Assembly (NCBI GenBank): GCA_002238425.1
Contig: MPMJ01000024.1
Coordinates: 1-47,034, forward strand
Length of the DNA stretch: 47,034 bases
DNA from: SAR202 cluster bacterium bin16
GTDB taxonomy: Bacteria; Chloroflexota; Dehalococcoidia; Lucifugimonadales; Australimonadaceae
Direction of reading: 5' to 3'
Positions 24,379-33,280 of this stretch are shown piece after piece. Made by a program: the position numbers and the translations under genes. Positions within the stretch are counted from its first letter, which is position 1. Every line of letters starts with the position of its first letter. Below the pieces are notes generated by a model that was given only the letters and a program-made list of their open reading frames with translations, had not been told where the DNA came from and ran no database searches.

Positions 24379-26553
24379 TCAGGAACTGTCGCGCAGCAGT
24401 CCGAGGACGTACTCGGCGGTGACCGGCAACTGGAGCACCGGCTTCCCTATCGCATCGCTCACGGCGTTGGCGACCGCAGCCGCCGTCGGCACGTTCGCCG
24501 ATTCCGCGATCGCCCCGCTGTTGAAGGGGCCAGGCCCATCGTCACGGCCAACCAGCACCGTTTCGAGTCTGGGGACGTCCATGATGGTCGGTATCTTGTA
24601 GTCGGCGAGGTTCAGGGCAACCGGCTTGCCCCCGTCCAGGGCGAACTCCTCCATCATGGCCATGCCGAAGCCCTGGACGGCCCCGCCCGCGATCTGGCCC
24701 TGGTGGCCTGCCGGATTGATGATCGTGCCTACGTCGTGCGAGGTGACGACTCGGAGCACCTTCACCTGCCCGGTCTCCAGGTCGACCTCCACTTCCGCCG
24801 CCTGGGCGGTGAATTCGGTCGTGGCGGGGTCGGGAATGAAGGGGGTCTTGCGGTAGACCTCGATGGTGACGTCGCCGCCTTCCGCCGCCACGAGCGCTGC
24901 GGCGGCCTCGTCGAAGGGGGCATCGCCGGCGGTCTCCTTGAGGCGCGCCATCAGCGTCTCCGCCGCCTGGGCGACCGCCACACCCACAGCAAAGGTCGTA
25001 CGGCTTCCTCCGACACCCATATCGAAGGGGAGTTGGTCGGTCGGCACCAACCGTACGGCAAGGCGGTCGGAGTCGACGCCGAGGTGCTCCGCCGCGATCT
25101 GCTGCATCACAGTAGGGCCGCCCTGTCCGGGGTCAGGGATCGGCAGGATGAGACTCAGCGAACGGTCCGTGTGCAGGACGAGCTTGCAACTGGAATCGCC
25201 GCCGATCGGGCCGCGCTCGTACATGGCAAGGCCACGCCCCACGAGCGGCGGCCTGGGCTCGTTCCAGCCGACGGCGTCCAGCGCGGCCTGCAGCGTTTCG
25301 ACCGCCTTGATGTTGACCCACTGCTCACCGTTCGGAGCTGTGTCTCCAGGCTGCACGAGGTTCTTCAGGCGCAGTTCGGCCGCGTCCATCCCGAGTTCGG
25401 CGGCCACGATGTTCAAATGCGACTCCACTGCAAAGGTGACCTGGGGCCCGCCGGGCGAGCGCATGTGGCCGGACGGGATGACGTTCGTGTACGCCACATA
25501 GCTCTTCACGTCGAAGGCCGGAACGCGGTAACAGCTTGCGGTCTGCTCCATGGCATGGAGGTTGACGTTCGGGACCGCCTTGAACGCACCGTACGCGCCG
25601 CTGTCGAAGCAGGCGCTGACCTCCAGTGCGGTCAGCATGCCGTCGTTGGTCACTCCGGTGCGCACCATGATCTCGCTCGGGTGCCTCGTGTTCGCGGCGA
25701 GGAGTTCCTCGTCGTAGCCCATGACGATCTTGACCGGCCTGCCAGCGACCTGCGAGAGCAGGTAGGCGACCGGTGTGTCCATGGGCGAGCCCTTGCCGCC
25801 GAAGTCGCCGCCCACCGCCATCGGGTAGATCCGGATCGACGCCGGTTCCACGCCAAGTGACATGGCAAGCTGGCCCCTGAGCGCATACGGACTCTTGTTG
25901 GAGGCCCACACCTCGGCGGTGCCGTCTCCCAGCACCGACACCACGCAGGCGTGCGTCTCCATGTAGACGTGGTGCTGCTTCTGCGTGCGGAACGTGTTCT
26001 CAGAGATGTGGTCGGCTGCCGCGAAGCCCGCCGCGAGGTCGCCGCGCGACCAGCGGTCGAAGGAGCAGAGGTTGGGCAGATCGGGGCGCTCGGGATGGAC
26101 GAACGCGCCGGTATAGACCGTCGGGTCGTCGTGGACGATGGGCGCGCCGGGGGTGATCGCTTCCTGCATGTCGAAAACGGGGTCCAACTCTTCGTATTCG
26201 ACCTCGATGAGGTCGAGCGCCTCCTTCGCAGCGGCGGCTGTCTCAGCAGCCACGGCGGCAACACGCTCGCCGATGAACCGCACCTTCTCGTAGGCCAGGA
26301 CAGGGAGGTCCTTCATCGCCCGACCGATGAGCCGGGGATAGTCGGCCCCAGTGATGACGGCGTGCACGCCGGGGACCTCTCTGGCTCGGGACGCATCGAT
26401 ACGGACTATCCGCGCATGAGGGAAAGGACTGCGGAGTATCTTGCCCCAGAGCAGTCCCTCCATCTCCATGTCGGCTGAGTACTGCTGTCTGCCCGTTACC
26501 TTGTCCGGCCCCTCGACACGCCTCGTCGGGGTTCCAACGACCCGGTTCGTCAT
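24379..26553 (-). CDS. xanthine dehydrogenase family molybdopterin-binding subunit
   Basis: 724-aa large subunit of a molybdenum hydroxylase (xanthine dehydrogenase/aldehyde oxidase/CO-dehydrogenase family). N-terminal RRVEGPDKVTGRQQYSADM is the usual start of the family. Mo-site segments include GGDFGGKG (around residues 252-259), HMRSPGGPQVTFAVE (around 357-371) and GGSRTTFAVGVAVAQA. The C-terminal part has GQIAGGAVQGFGMAMMEE, the loop that carries the catalytic Glu region in homologues. GGGAGGAG precedes ATG 26553. Such enzymes need [2Fe-2S] and FAD subunits, which are absent here. It lies 30 bp after an amidohydrolase on the same strand, forming a two-gene operon; hydroxylation of an N-heterocycle or aldehyde followed by hydrolysis is a reasonable guess. 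Confidence 0.9.
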   Translation of the reverse strand: MTNRVVGTPTRRVEGPDKVTGRQQYSADMEMEGLLWGKILRSPFPHARIVRIDASRAREVPGVHAVITGADYPRLIGRAMKDLPVLAYEKVRFIGERVAAVAAETAAAAKEALDLIEVEYEELDPVFDMQEAITPGAPIVHDDPTVYTGAFVHPERPDLPNLCSFDRWSRGDLAAGFAAADHISENTFRTQKQHHVYMETHACVVSVLGDGTAEVWASNKSPYALRGQLAMSLGVEPASIRIYPMAVGGDFGGKGSPMDTPVAYLLSQVAGRPVKIVMGYDEELLAANTRHPSEIMVRTGVTNDGMLTALEVSACFDSGAYGAFKAVPNVNLHAMEQTASCYRVPAFDVKSYVAYTNVIPSGHMRSPGGPQVTFAVESHLNIVAAELGMDAAELRLKNLVQPGDTAPNGEQWVNIKAVETLQAALDAVGWNEPRPPLVGRGLAMYERGPIGGDSSCKLVLHTDRSLSLILPIPDPGQGGPTVMQQIAAEHLGVDSDRLAVRLVPTDQLPFDMGVGGSRTTFAVGVAVAQAAETLMARLKETAGDAPFDEAAAALVAAEGGDVTIEVYRKTPFIPDPATTEFTAQAAEVEVDLETGQVKVLRVVTSHDVGTIINPAGHQGQIAGGAVQGFGMAMMEEFALDGGKPVALNLADYKIPTIMDVPRLETVLVGRDDGPGPFNSGAIAESANVPTAAAVANAVSDAIGKPVLQLPVTAEYVLGLLRDSS

Positions 26554-26583
26554 CCTGGTCTCCTCCCTAAGAACGTCGTCTGC

Positions 26584-27630
26584 CTACAGGCCGTAGAACC
26601 TTCTGGGATTGTCTTCCAGAATCTTCCCGGCCACCTCGTTGCTGATCTTGCCGGAGTCCGCCCAGTAACGGACCTCGTTCAACGCGCTCACGTTTGCAGA
26701 CACGTCGGAATGGCTGTAGTCCGTGCCGATCATGAGGTTGTCCTCGGTCCCGAGCGAGAGCAGGTATTCGACGTCGTCCACGGGGTCGATGGAGACGAAC
26801 AGGCGGTTCTCCCGGAAGAGTTCCTGGGACATCCCCAGTTTGACGTCCCGCTCATGGAGCGTGTCCGAGCGCTCATTCATGGCTATCTGCGACAGGACGT
26901 ACGGGATCCACGACGCCCCGGCCTCAATGAACCCGAACCTGAGGTTGGGGAATCGAGCGGGCAGTTTCGACCTCACGACCGAGAGGAACGCCGACATGAT
27001 GGGGAAGCCACGGTCGCCGTCGCTGCCCGGGTGGCCGGTGTGCACGCAGAGCGGCATGTCGAGGTCGTTCGCCGCCTCGTACACCGGGAAGAAGTGCGGG
27101 TCGCCCACCGGCTTCAGGAGATCGAGTCCCCGCTTGAAGATGCCGCAGGCGCCATTCTCTTTCGCCCAGCGCAACTCTTCGATGGCGGCATCGGTGTCGA
27201 GCCACGGCAGCACCGCCGCCCAGCGCAGCCGACCGCCGGTCTGGTCGCACTTCTCCGCCACCCAACGGTTGTAGGAGTGGGCAAGCGCCGCCTCCGGTTC
27301 CGGGTTCAGCGATATATAGCGTATGAAGAACGTTGGGAAGAGTACCTGGATGTCCACGCCCATCCGGTCCATGTCTTCCAGCCGTCCCTCCAGGTCTTCC
27401 AGCTCCCTTCGGGGTCGCGCCGGGTGATGTTCATCGTCCCGAACCGCCCGAACCTGCAGGCGGCCCTCCACCAGCCAGAACCGGCTCCGGTGAGGATCGA
27501 GGTTCGCGTGCTCGATCGCCTCCTCGGGCGGGGTCATCGTCGTGGGGATATACCTGGCAAGGGCGCCTTCCAGTGCCTGCCAGGTGAATTCGGTCTCGTC
27601 TACATGCGTATCGGCGTCGATAACCGGCAT
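26584..27630 (-). CDS. amidohydrolase family 2 (decarboxylase/hydrolase)
   Basis: 348-aa PF04909 enzyme. Metal motif VIDADTHVDETEFTW (3-17), mid-barrel LCVHTGHPG, and C-terminal MIGTDYSHSD with the metal Asp. ATG 27630 has AGGAGG with 7-8 nt spacing; the upstream frame to 27984 is non-coding promoter DNA. First gene of an operon with the molybdenum hydroxylase large subunit. Close paralogue of the 22664 and 33281 genes (same N-terminal layout and LEDMDRMGVDIQVLFPT-type segment). Confidence 0.92.
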   Translation of the reverse strand: MPVIDADTHVDETEFTWQALEGALARYIPTTMTPPEEAIEHANLDPHRSRFWLVEGRLQVRAVRDDEHHPARPRRELEDLEGRLEDMDRMGVDIQVLFPTFFIRYISLNPEPEAALAHSYNRWVAEKCDQTGGRLRWAAVLPWLDTDAAIEELRWAKENGACGIFKRGLDLLKPVGDPHFFPVYEAANDLDMPLCVHTGHPGSDGDRGFPIMSAFLSVVRSKLPARFPNLRFGFIEAGASWIPYVLSQIAMNERSDTLHERDVKLGMSQELFRENRLFVSIDPVDDVEYLLSLGTEDNLMIGTDYSHSDVSANVSALNEVRYWADSGKISNEVAGKILEDNPRRFYGL

Positions 27631-27716
27631 CGTCCAGCCTCCTGTCCCGCAGCGTGGCCCCATCATACTCCGCCCGAGGCGGGCTGCACGACAGGAACAC
27701 CTGCTGTAGGTAAATC

Positions 27717-27734
27717 GTAACGCTTCCGCGTTAC
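27717..27734. promoter_or_regulatory. inverted repeat in divergent promoter region
   Basis: GTAACGC-TTCC-GCGTTAC, a perfect 7-bp dyad in the 226-bp gap between the divergent amidohydrolase and alcohol dehydrogenase operons. It lies about 25 bp upstream of the plus-strand -35 box, a suitable place for a regulator that controls both directions. No regulator gene is adjacent. Confidence 0.4.
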
Positions 27735-27758
27735 TGCGCAGATTATCGTATCTGTAAC

Positions 27759-27787
27759 TTGACACTCCTGCTGAAGGCTCCGATACT
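27759..27787 (+). promoter_or_regulatory. promoter of the ADH-amidohydrolase-TRAP operon
   Basis: Perfect TTGACA (27759-27764), 17-nt spacer, GATACT (27782-27787, 4 of 6), about 70 nt upstream of ATG 27857. Confidence 0.55.
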
Positions 27788-27856
27788 CCGCGAAAGTCGC
27801 AACGGAATCGTACATCACCCTGTCTGCCAGGAGTCCCAGGGAGAGGAGACCCCGAT

Positions 27857-28954
27857 ATGAGTGATTGCCTGGCTGCGGTAGTGACGGACGTTCTCGCCCC
27901 TGTCGAACTGCGGCGCGTTCCCCTCCCCGACCTGAGCGATGGCGACATCCTCGCGCGTGTCGACGCAGCGACACTCTGCGGCACCGACGTCCACTACTGG
28001 CAGGGCGACCTCATCCCCGCCGAGAGCCGGCCATACGTGCCCGGACACGAGACAGCGGCCATCGTCGAGGAAGTACGCGGCAACCGCCTGGACGTGCTGG
28101 GGCAGCCTGTCGTCAAGGGCGACCGCATCATCGCCAGCTATACGCACTGCGGTCACTGCTATTTCTGCACCGTGGCCGGGCAGACCAATCTCTGCGTGAA
28201 CAGCTACGCCTTCGGACGCCAGCGGGCGGACGTCTTCCCCTATGTGCAGGGCGGCTGCGCGGAGTACCACTACTACCCGCCGACCAGCGACGTCGTGAAG
28301 GTTCCCGAGGAAGTCTCCTCGCCCCTTGCCGCATCCGCCGCCTGCGCACTGAGGACCGTGGTGCATGGCTTCGAGCGGCTCGGCGCAATCGAACCGCACG
28401 AGACCGTCGTGGTGCAGGGATGCGGGCCGCTGGGGTTGTACGCCAGTGCGCTGGCCCGCGACCGCGGAGCAGCGAAGGTCATCGTCATCGGCGCGCCCGC
28501 CGAACGCCTCGCCGTCGCGAAGGACTGGGGCGCGGACGAGACCCTGAACATCGACGAAGTCGCCGATGCGGCCGACCGCATCTCATGGGTCCGCGAGCAG
28601 ACGCGCGGCATAGGGCCGGACATCGTGGTGCAGTGCGCAACGTCCGCCGCGAACCCCGAGGGCCTGACGATGGTGCGCCGCGGCGGGCGGTTCGTCGCTA
28701 TCGGGGTCGAGGGCAGAGACATGACGTTGCCCGGCGGCTTGATCACAGTGAAGTCGCTCCAGGTGAACGGGGTGATCGGCGCGGTTGGGCGGCACTTCTA
28801 CAAGGCGCTCCAGTTCCTCGCCACGCGCCAGGACCGCTTCCCGTTCGAACGCCTCATCAGCGGCACGTACACATTGGACACTGTCACCGACGCGCTGCAA
28901 GCGATGTCTGAGTTCCGAGAGGTCAAGCCGGTCGTGCTCCCCCGCACGGGGTAA
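27857..28954 (+). CDS. zinc-dependent alcohol dehydrogenase (MDR family)
   Basis: 365-aa medium-chain dehydrogenase. Catalytic zinc ligands C41 and H64-E65 (GHETAA); structural zinc C98-C101-C104-C113 in CGHCYFCTVAGQTNLC; NAD-binding QGCGPLGLYA (around 184-193). Oxidises an alcohol, polyol or threonine-like substrate with NAD(P)+. GAGAGGAG lies about 8 nt before ATG. First gene of a plus-strand operon with an amidohydrolase and a TRAP transporter, so it probably acts on the imported compound or its hydrolysis product. Confidence 0.93.
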   Translation: MSDCLAAVVTDVLAPVELRRVPLPDLSDGDILARVDAATLCGTDVHYWQGDLIPAESRPYVPGHETAAIVEEVRGNRLDVLGQPVVKGDRIIASYTHCGHCYFCTVAGQTNLCVNSYAFGRQRADVFPYVQGGCAEYHYYPPTSDVVKVPEEVSSPLAASAACALRTVVHGFERLGAIEPHETVVVQGCGPLGLYASALARDRGAAKVIVIGAPAERLAVAKDWGADETLNIDEVADAADRISWVREQTRGIGPDIVVQCATSAANPEGLTMVRRGGRFVAIGVEGRDMTLPGGLITVKSLQVNGVIGAVGRHFYKALQFLATRQDRFPFERLISGTYTLDTVTDALQAMSEFREVKPVVLPRTG

Positions 28955-28997
28955 TGCAGGGCGGCTCCACAAGCATTCAGCACAAGGAGTTGGGAGT

Positions 28998-30044
28998 ATG
29001 GCGGACAACGAGTACCTGATCATCGATGGCGACGGACACATACAGGAACACGACGACGAGATACGGGAGTACCTCGACGAGCCTGTCAGGAGCGGGATCA
29101 AGGACGGGCCCAACTTCCCGTTCTTCCCCACGCTCGACGGCTATCAGCGGGATGTCTTCCGCGCTGCTGCGGGCCTGCACCCCGGCTATGTGGGCGCCGA
29201 AGAGTGGCTCAGCTTCATGGACGAGACCGGCATCGAGTCCACGGTCCTCTATCCGACCGCCGGTCTGTCGGTTGGCATGATCCAGGACGCCGATTGGGCC
29301 GTGCTGCTCTGCCGCGCCTACAACAACTGGTTCCACGACCGCTATTCCCGCAGGAGCCCCCGATTCAAGGGCGTGGCGCTGCTGCCCCTGCAGGACGTGG
29401 ACGAGTCCGTCAAGGAATTGCGCCGCAGCGTCACCGAACTCGGCATGGTCAGCGCGATGCTTCCGGCCAACAGTGCGGACATGGGTGTGCGCAGACCCCT
29501 GGGCGACACGTCATTCTGGCCGATATACGCGGAAGCTGAACGCCTGAACATCCCACTGGCCGTTCACGGCGCGCCGTCCATCGGACTCGGCACGAACTTC
29601 CTCGCTCGCACCGAGGCTGTCCTGCTTGAGCACCCCCTCGCCCAGATGATCCAGGCGAGCAGCATGATGATGTCCGGCCTGTTCGACGAGTACCCGAAAC
29701 TCCGCGTCGCCTACCTGGAAGCCGACACCGGCTGGGTGCCGTACCTCATCGACCGGTTCACCGGACGGACGCGCGAAGGCGTCACCGATCCCGTGGACCT
29801 CTTCACCAGCGGGCGCATCTTCCTGAGTTGCCAGAGCGGCGAGCAGAGCCTCCGCTACGCGATCGACCGCCTGGGAGACCAGGTCGTGCTCTACGCCAGC
29901 GACTACTGGCACGAGCACCCGGCCGAGATCGTCGAGGACATCGAGATCCTCCGGAACCGGGGCGACCTCTCCGACGACGAGAAGCGCAACATCTTCCGGA
30001 ACAACACCATCCGCTTCTACGAACTGGAAGAGGCGGTCGCTTAA
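28998..30044 (+). CDS. amidohydrolase family 2
   Basis: 348-aa PF04909 enzyme of a different branch from the 22664/26584/33281 group: N-terminal LIIDGDGHIQEHDDEI (7-22), mid-barrel PLAVHGAPS, C-terminal LYASDYWHEHPAE with the metal Asp. ATG 28998 has AAGGAG; a longer frame to 28785 overlaps the ADH and is rejected. 43 bp after the ADH stop and 44 bp before the TRAP binding protein, so co-transcribed. Substrate unknown. Confidence 0.92.
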   Translation: MADNEYLIIDGDGHIQEHDDEIREYLDEPVRSGIKDGPNFPFFPTLDGYQRDVFRAAAGLHPGYVGAEEWLSFMDETGIESTVLYPTAGLSVGMIQDADWAVLLCRAYNNWFHDRYSRRSPRFKGVALLPLQDVDESVKELRRSVTELGMVSAMLPANSADMGVRRPLGDTSFWPIYAEAERLNIPLAVHGAPSIGLGTNFLARTEAVLLEHPLAQMIQASSMMMSGLFDEYPKLRVAYLEADTGWVPYLIDRFTGRTREGVTDPVDLFTSGRIFLSCQSGEQSLRYAIDRLGDQVVLYASDYWHEHPAEIVEDIEILRNRGDLSDDEKRNIFRNNTIRFYELEEAVA

Positions 30045-30088
30045 CCGGGAGCCATTCGGCGGCCCCGACAGATAAAACGGAGGTAACC

Positions 30089-31147
30089 ATGTTACGAAGA
30101 TTGCAGTTCCTGCTCGGGTTCGTACTGTTCGTTGCGCTGCTCGCTGCGTGCGGCAGCGACCCCACGCCCACGCCGCTGCCGGCCCAGCCGACCCCGACGC
30201 CGGAGCCGGAGGTCCTCGAGCTGCAGATGATCAGCGCCTGGGCCGAGGGAATCTCCCTGGAGGAGTTCGGCGACCGCAATGTCATCAATGCAGTCGAGCA
30301 GGCCACCGGCGGGCGCGTTCGCATCGTCCGGGCAGGAGGCCCTGAGTCCGTCCCGACGTTCCAGCAGCTCGTGCCCACGAGGGACGGCCTGTTCGAGGTG
30401 AACTCGACGACCTGCGCCTACCACCCGGACTTCACCTCGCTCGCCTGCGGGTGGAACGCGGTCAAGGGCTCGCTGGACAGCAAGGTCGCCTGCGGCATGT
30501 GGGACCTGATCGACGAGTTCTACACGAACGAGGTCGGCGTGAAGTACCTGGGCGGAGTCAGCCCGCGGGTCGGCAGCAGAACCTACCTGACCAAGCCGAT
30601 CGACCCGGCGACCGGGCTGCTCGACGGCATCAAGCTCCGCGCCGCCGGCCCGACCGCGACTGCGTTCGTCGAGACACTCGGCGGCACCGCCGTTGCCATG
30701 CCGATCGGCGAGCTCTACGAAGCGCTCGACCGCGGTCTCGTCGAAGGCGGCACCATCGGCGGTGGCGCACAACTCGCGGTGCAGTTCGGCTGGCACGAGC
30801 ACTTCAAGTACGTGGTGGAGCAGTCCGTCGGCGCAGGCCAGCTGGCCTGGGTGATGAACCTGGACGCGTGGAACGGCCTTCCCCCCGACCTCCAGCAGGG
30901 CGTGATAGACGGCATGACACTCGCCAACCACTGGGCCGCCGAAGAGTTCTTCCGGCTCGACCAGGAAGCGCTGGGGGTCATGGCCGACTCCGGCGTGGAG
31001 ATCATCACGCTGACCCCTGAGGCCGCCGCGTACGTGGACAGCGTCAACCTGGAGTCGCAGTTCGCTTTCCTCGAGGCTAACGAGCCTGCGTCCTACGTCC
31101 AGCGGATGCGAGACGCGACTGCCTGTGTCCAGAACGCAACAGGATAG
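30089..31147 (+). CDS. dctP: TRAP transporter substrate-binding lipoprotein (DctP family)
   Basis: 352-aa DctP-type extracytoplasmic receptor. Lipobox LAAC (18-21), a Thr-Pro/Pro-Glu linker to about residue 45, then a mature domain with IKLRAAGPTATAFVETLGGT, the conserved segment containing the Arg that binds the substrate carboxylate in DctP proteins, and YEALDRGLVEGG (family Y-x-A-L-x-x-G-x-V/I-D/E-G). ATG 30089 has GGAGG 5 nt upstream; the longer frame overlaps the amidohydrolase. Feeds the DctQM permease encoded downstream; the ligand is probably a carboxylate. Confidence 0.93.
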   Translation: MLRRLQFLLGFVLFVALLAACGSDPTPTPLPAQPTPTPEPEVLELQMISAWAEGISLEEFGDRNVINAVEQATGGRVRIVRAGGPESVPTFQQLVPTRDGLFEVNSTTCAYHPDFTSLACGWNAVKGSLDSKVACGMWDLIDEFYTNEVGVKYLGGVSPRVGSRTYLTKPIDPATGLLDGIKLRAAGPTATAFVETLGGTAVAMPIGELYEALDRGLVEGGTIGGGAQLAVQFGWHEHFKYVVEQSVGAGQLAWVMNLDAWNGLPPDLQQGVIDGMTLANHWAAEEFFRLDQEALGVMADSGVEIITLTPEAAAYVDSVNLESQFAFLEANEPASYVQRMRDATACVQNATG

Positions 31148-31177
31148 TCGGACGAAGAGCGAGGCGGGCATGAGCAT

Positions 31178-31247
31178 CCAGCGGTTCGGCTGAGGCCGGG
31201 CCGCTGGGGCGCCCGACCGCGAACGGACGGCGGCACTGCCGCCGTCC
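31178..31247 (+). terminator. two stem-loops between dctP and dctQ
   Basis: CCAGCGG/CCGCTGG (31178-31207) and GGACGGCGG/CCGCCGTCC (31225-31247, near-perfect 23-nt palindrome), in the 118-bp gap after the binding-protein gene. The second ends just before the ribosome-binding site of dctQ (GGAAGGAG, 31249-31256) and could affect its access. No T-run. Confidence 0.55.
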
Positions 31248-31265
31248 CGGAAGGAGACGCACCCC

Positions 31266-31811
31266 TTGAAGCGAACGCTGCACATGCTGGGCAAGGCGTT
31301 CGACATTGTGGTCGACATGGGAGCGTTCGCCGCCACCTGGCTGATAGCGGTGATGGCGCTGACGATCGGCCTTGAGGTGCTCATGCGGCGGGTGTTCAAC
31401 AACTCGCTGCCCTGGGTGATCCAGATCAACGAGTATGCCGTCATGGCTATCCCCTTCCTCGCCGGGGCATGGCTGCTCAAGCACGACGGGCACACCCGCC
31501 TGACCCTGGTCATGGAGCGGGTGAGCCCACGAACGGCCAACCTCATGAAGGTGGGCACGTCCATCCTCGCGGCCGTGGTCTGCGCCGTACTGGTGTGGAA
31601 GACGGGCAGCCGCGTCTGGGAGGGCTTCGACGCAGGGACCATCATCCGGGGCGACGCGTTCAGCATCCGGCAGGTCTGGATCTGGTGGGTGCTGCCGTTC
31701 GGGTTCGCAACGCTCTGCATCCAGTTCCTGCGCGATGCATACGCCTCGTATCGCGATCGGGACCGTGTAGAGGGTGAGGCGTTTACCCCATCGGAGTTCG
31801 CCGAGATATGA
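31266..31811 (+). CDS. dctQ: TRAP transporter small permease (DctQ)
   Basis: 181-aa membrane subunit with four predicted helices: WLIAVMALTIGLEVLMR (35-51), YAVMAIPFLAGAWLL (58-72), LMKVGTSILAAVVCAVLVWKT (around 94-114) and IWWVLPFGFATLCIQFL (around 139-155). The loop LLKHDGHTRLTLV matches the DctQ family motif (H-x-x-V/T-D/L). TTG start behind GGAAGGAG with 9-nt spacing; ATG 31284 is an alternative. Acts with DctM to make the Na+-coupled transporter. Confidence 0.9.
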   Translation: MKRTLHMLGKAFDIVVDMGAFAATWLIAVMALTIGLEVLMRRVFNNSLPWVIQINEYAVMAIPFLAGAWLLKHDGHTRLTLVMERVSPRTANLMKVGTSILAAVVCAVLVWKTGSRVWEGFDAGTIIRGDAFSIRQVWIWWVLPFGFATLCIQFLRDAYASYRDRDRVEGEAFTPSEFAEI

Positions 31812-31873
31812 CCCCGCCCATCCGCACGACGTCCGCACGAGACTGCAACCCACGTAAGGCGGAAGGCTAGGCC

Positions 31874-33187
31874 ATGGAGTGGTGGGCAGTCCTTATCATC
31901 GGCTTCACGCTGCTGGTCCTGCTGCTCATGTCCGGCATACCGGTCGCGTTTGCGTTCGCCGGGCTGAACATCGTCGGCCTGATCTGGGTGACGGGCGGCA
32001 CGCAGGGCCTGCTGCTCCTCACGGGCAGCATCGTGGACTCCGTCGCCAACTTCCGGTTCATCGCGGCGCCTATGTTCTTCCTCATGGGGGCCGTGCTCTA
32101 CCGCTCCGGCGCGTTCGGGCTGATCATCGACGCCGTCGACAAGTGGATCGGCAAGGTCAGAGCGCGCCTTCTCTACGTGACGATGGGCTCCGGCACCATC
32201 CTCGCCACCCTGAGCGGGGCGGGCATCGCGGACACAGCGCTGCTTGGCTCGACGCTCTACCCGGAGATGGAGAAGCGGGGCTACTCGCCGCGCCTCGCCC
32301 TGGGGACGATATTCAACTCCGGCCTGCTCGCCGCCATCATTCCGCCAAGCGGCCTCGCGGTGCTCACGGCAACGCTGGCGCAGATACCCGTGGGCAAGCT
32401 GCTCGTGGCCGGGTTCTTCCCCGGCCTGATGATGGCCACCACGTACGTCATCTTCGTGTTCGTCCGTGTGCGCCTGAACCCAAGCCTCGCGCCCATCTAC
32501 GACGCTCCCCCCGCGCCTCTGAAGATCAAACTCTATGCGACGGCCAAACTCGCTCCGTTCTCCATCGTCTTCTTCATGGTCATGGGGTTCATCCTCCTGG
32601 GCATCACGACGCCGAGCGAGGCAGCCGCCACCGGGGCCATCGGAGCGGTGGTCGTGGCGCTCATCTACCGGCGCCTCTCGATGCACGTGCTCAGCGACGC
32701 ACTCCGCGATGCGATGCGCATCGCCGGAATGATCCTCATGATCATCAGCGGGTCCATCGCCCTGAGCCAGACACTGGCGCTGAGCGGGGCCACGCAGGGC
32801 TTCCTGAACGTGCTGGTGGACCTGGACCTGTCGCCGACGCTGTTGCTGCTCGCCATGCTGGGCGCGCTGATCCTTCTGGGCCTCTTCCTCGACCAGATAT
32901 CGATGATGATGGTGGCGATTCCCATCTTCTCGCCGATCATCGGCCCGCTGGGGTTCGATCCCATCTGGTTCTGGATGCTGTTCCTGGTGGCGATATCCAT
33001 CGGCGCTGAGACGCCGCCCTTCGGCCTCGTGCTGTTCGCGCTGAAGGGCGTCATCCCGACCGCCAGCATCACCGAGATCTACAAGGCCGCGATACCGTTC
33101 GTCGTGCTCGACCTCATATCGCTGGGCATCCTCGTCGCCTTCCCGCAGATCGTCCTCTTCCTGCCGAATCTGGCGCTGGGGACCTGA
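31874..33187 (+). CDS. dctM: TRAP transporter large permease (DctM)
   Basis: 437-aa DctM subunit with about 12 membrane helices, the catalytic channel of the TRAP transporter. Typical segments are LLLLMSGIPVAFAFAGLNIV near the start, LSGAGIADTALLGSTLYPEM (around 113-132), IIPPSGLAVLTATLAQIPVG and TTPSEAAATGAIGAVVVAL. ATG 31874 has GGCGGAAGG upstream, 62 bp after dctQ. Last gene of the operon; a GC-rich stem-loop follows. Confidence 0.95.
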   Translation: MEWWAVLIIGFTLLVLLLMSGIPVAFAFAGLNIVGLIWVTGGTQGLLLLTGSIVDSVANFRFIAAPMFFLMGAVLYRSGAFGLIIDAVDKWIGKVRARLLYVTMGSGTILATLSGAGIADTALLGSTLYPEMEKRGYSPRLALGTIFNSGLLAAIIPPSGLAVLTATLAQIPVGKLLVAGFFPGLMMATTYVIFVFVRVRLNPSLAPIYDAPPAPLKIKLYATAKLAPFSIVFFMVMGFILLGITTPSEAAATGAIGAVVVALIYRRLSMHVLSDALRDAMRIAGMILMIISGSIALSQTLALSGATQGFLNVLVDLDLSPTLLLLAMLGALILLGLFLDQISMMMVAIPIFSPIIGPLGFDPIWFWMLFLVAISIGAETPPFGLVLFALKGVIPTASITEIYKAAIPFVVLDLISLGILVAFPQIVLFLPNLALGT

Positions 33188-33229
33188 CAGGGCTCAGCGC
33201 CAGGAGCCATGCAACGCGACAACGTGAAG

Positions 33230-33250
33230 GGGGCGCCCGGTGGGCGCCCC
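33230..33250. terminator. GC-rich stem-loop between convergent operons
   Basis: GGGGCGCCC-GGT-GGGCGCCCC, perfect 9-bp stem, placed about 43 bp after dctM and 30 bp after the converging amidohydrolase stop. Good position for a bidirectional terminator, but no T-run on either side. Confidence 0.5.
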
Positions 33251-33280
33251 TCACAGGTGTCTGGCTGAGAAGCCGCCGGG

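Noticed and set aside
24256-25860. 534-codon plus-strand frame opposite the molybdenum hydroxylase
   Set aside because: Antisense shadow; the minus-strand frame carries all family motifs.
30092-32686. 864-codon open frame on the minus strand
   Set aside because: It is the antisense of the TRAP genes, which have clear family motifs. The antisense frame is Arg/His/Glu-rich low-complexity sequence with no domain, as expected from GC-rich codons.
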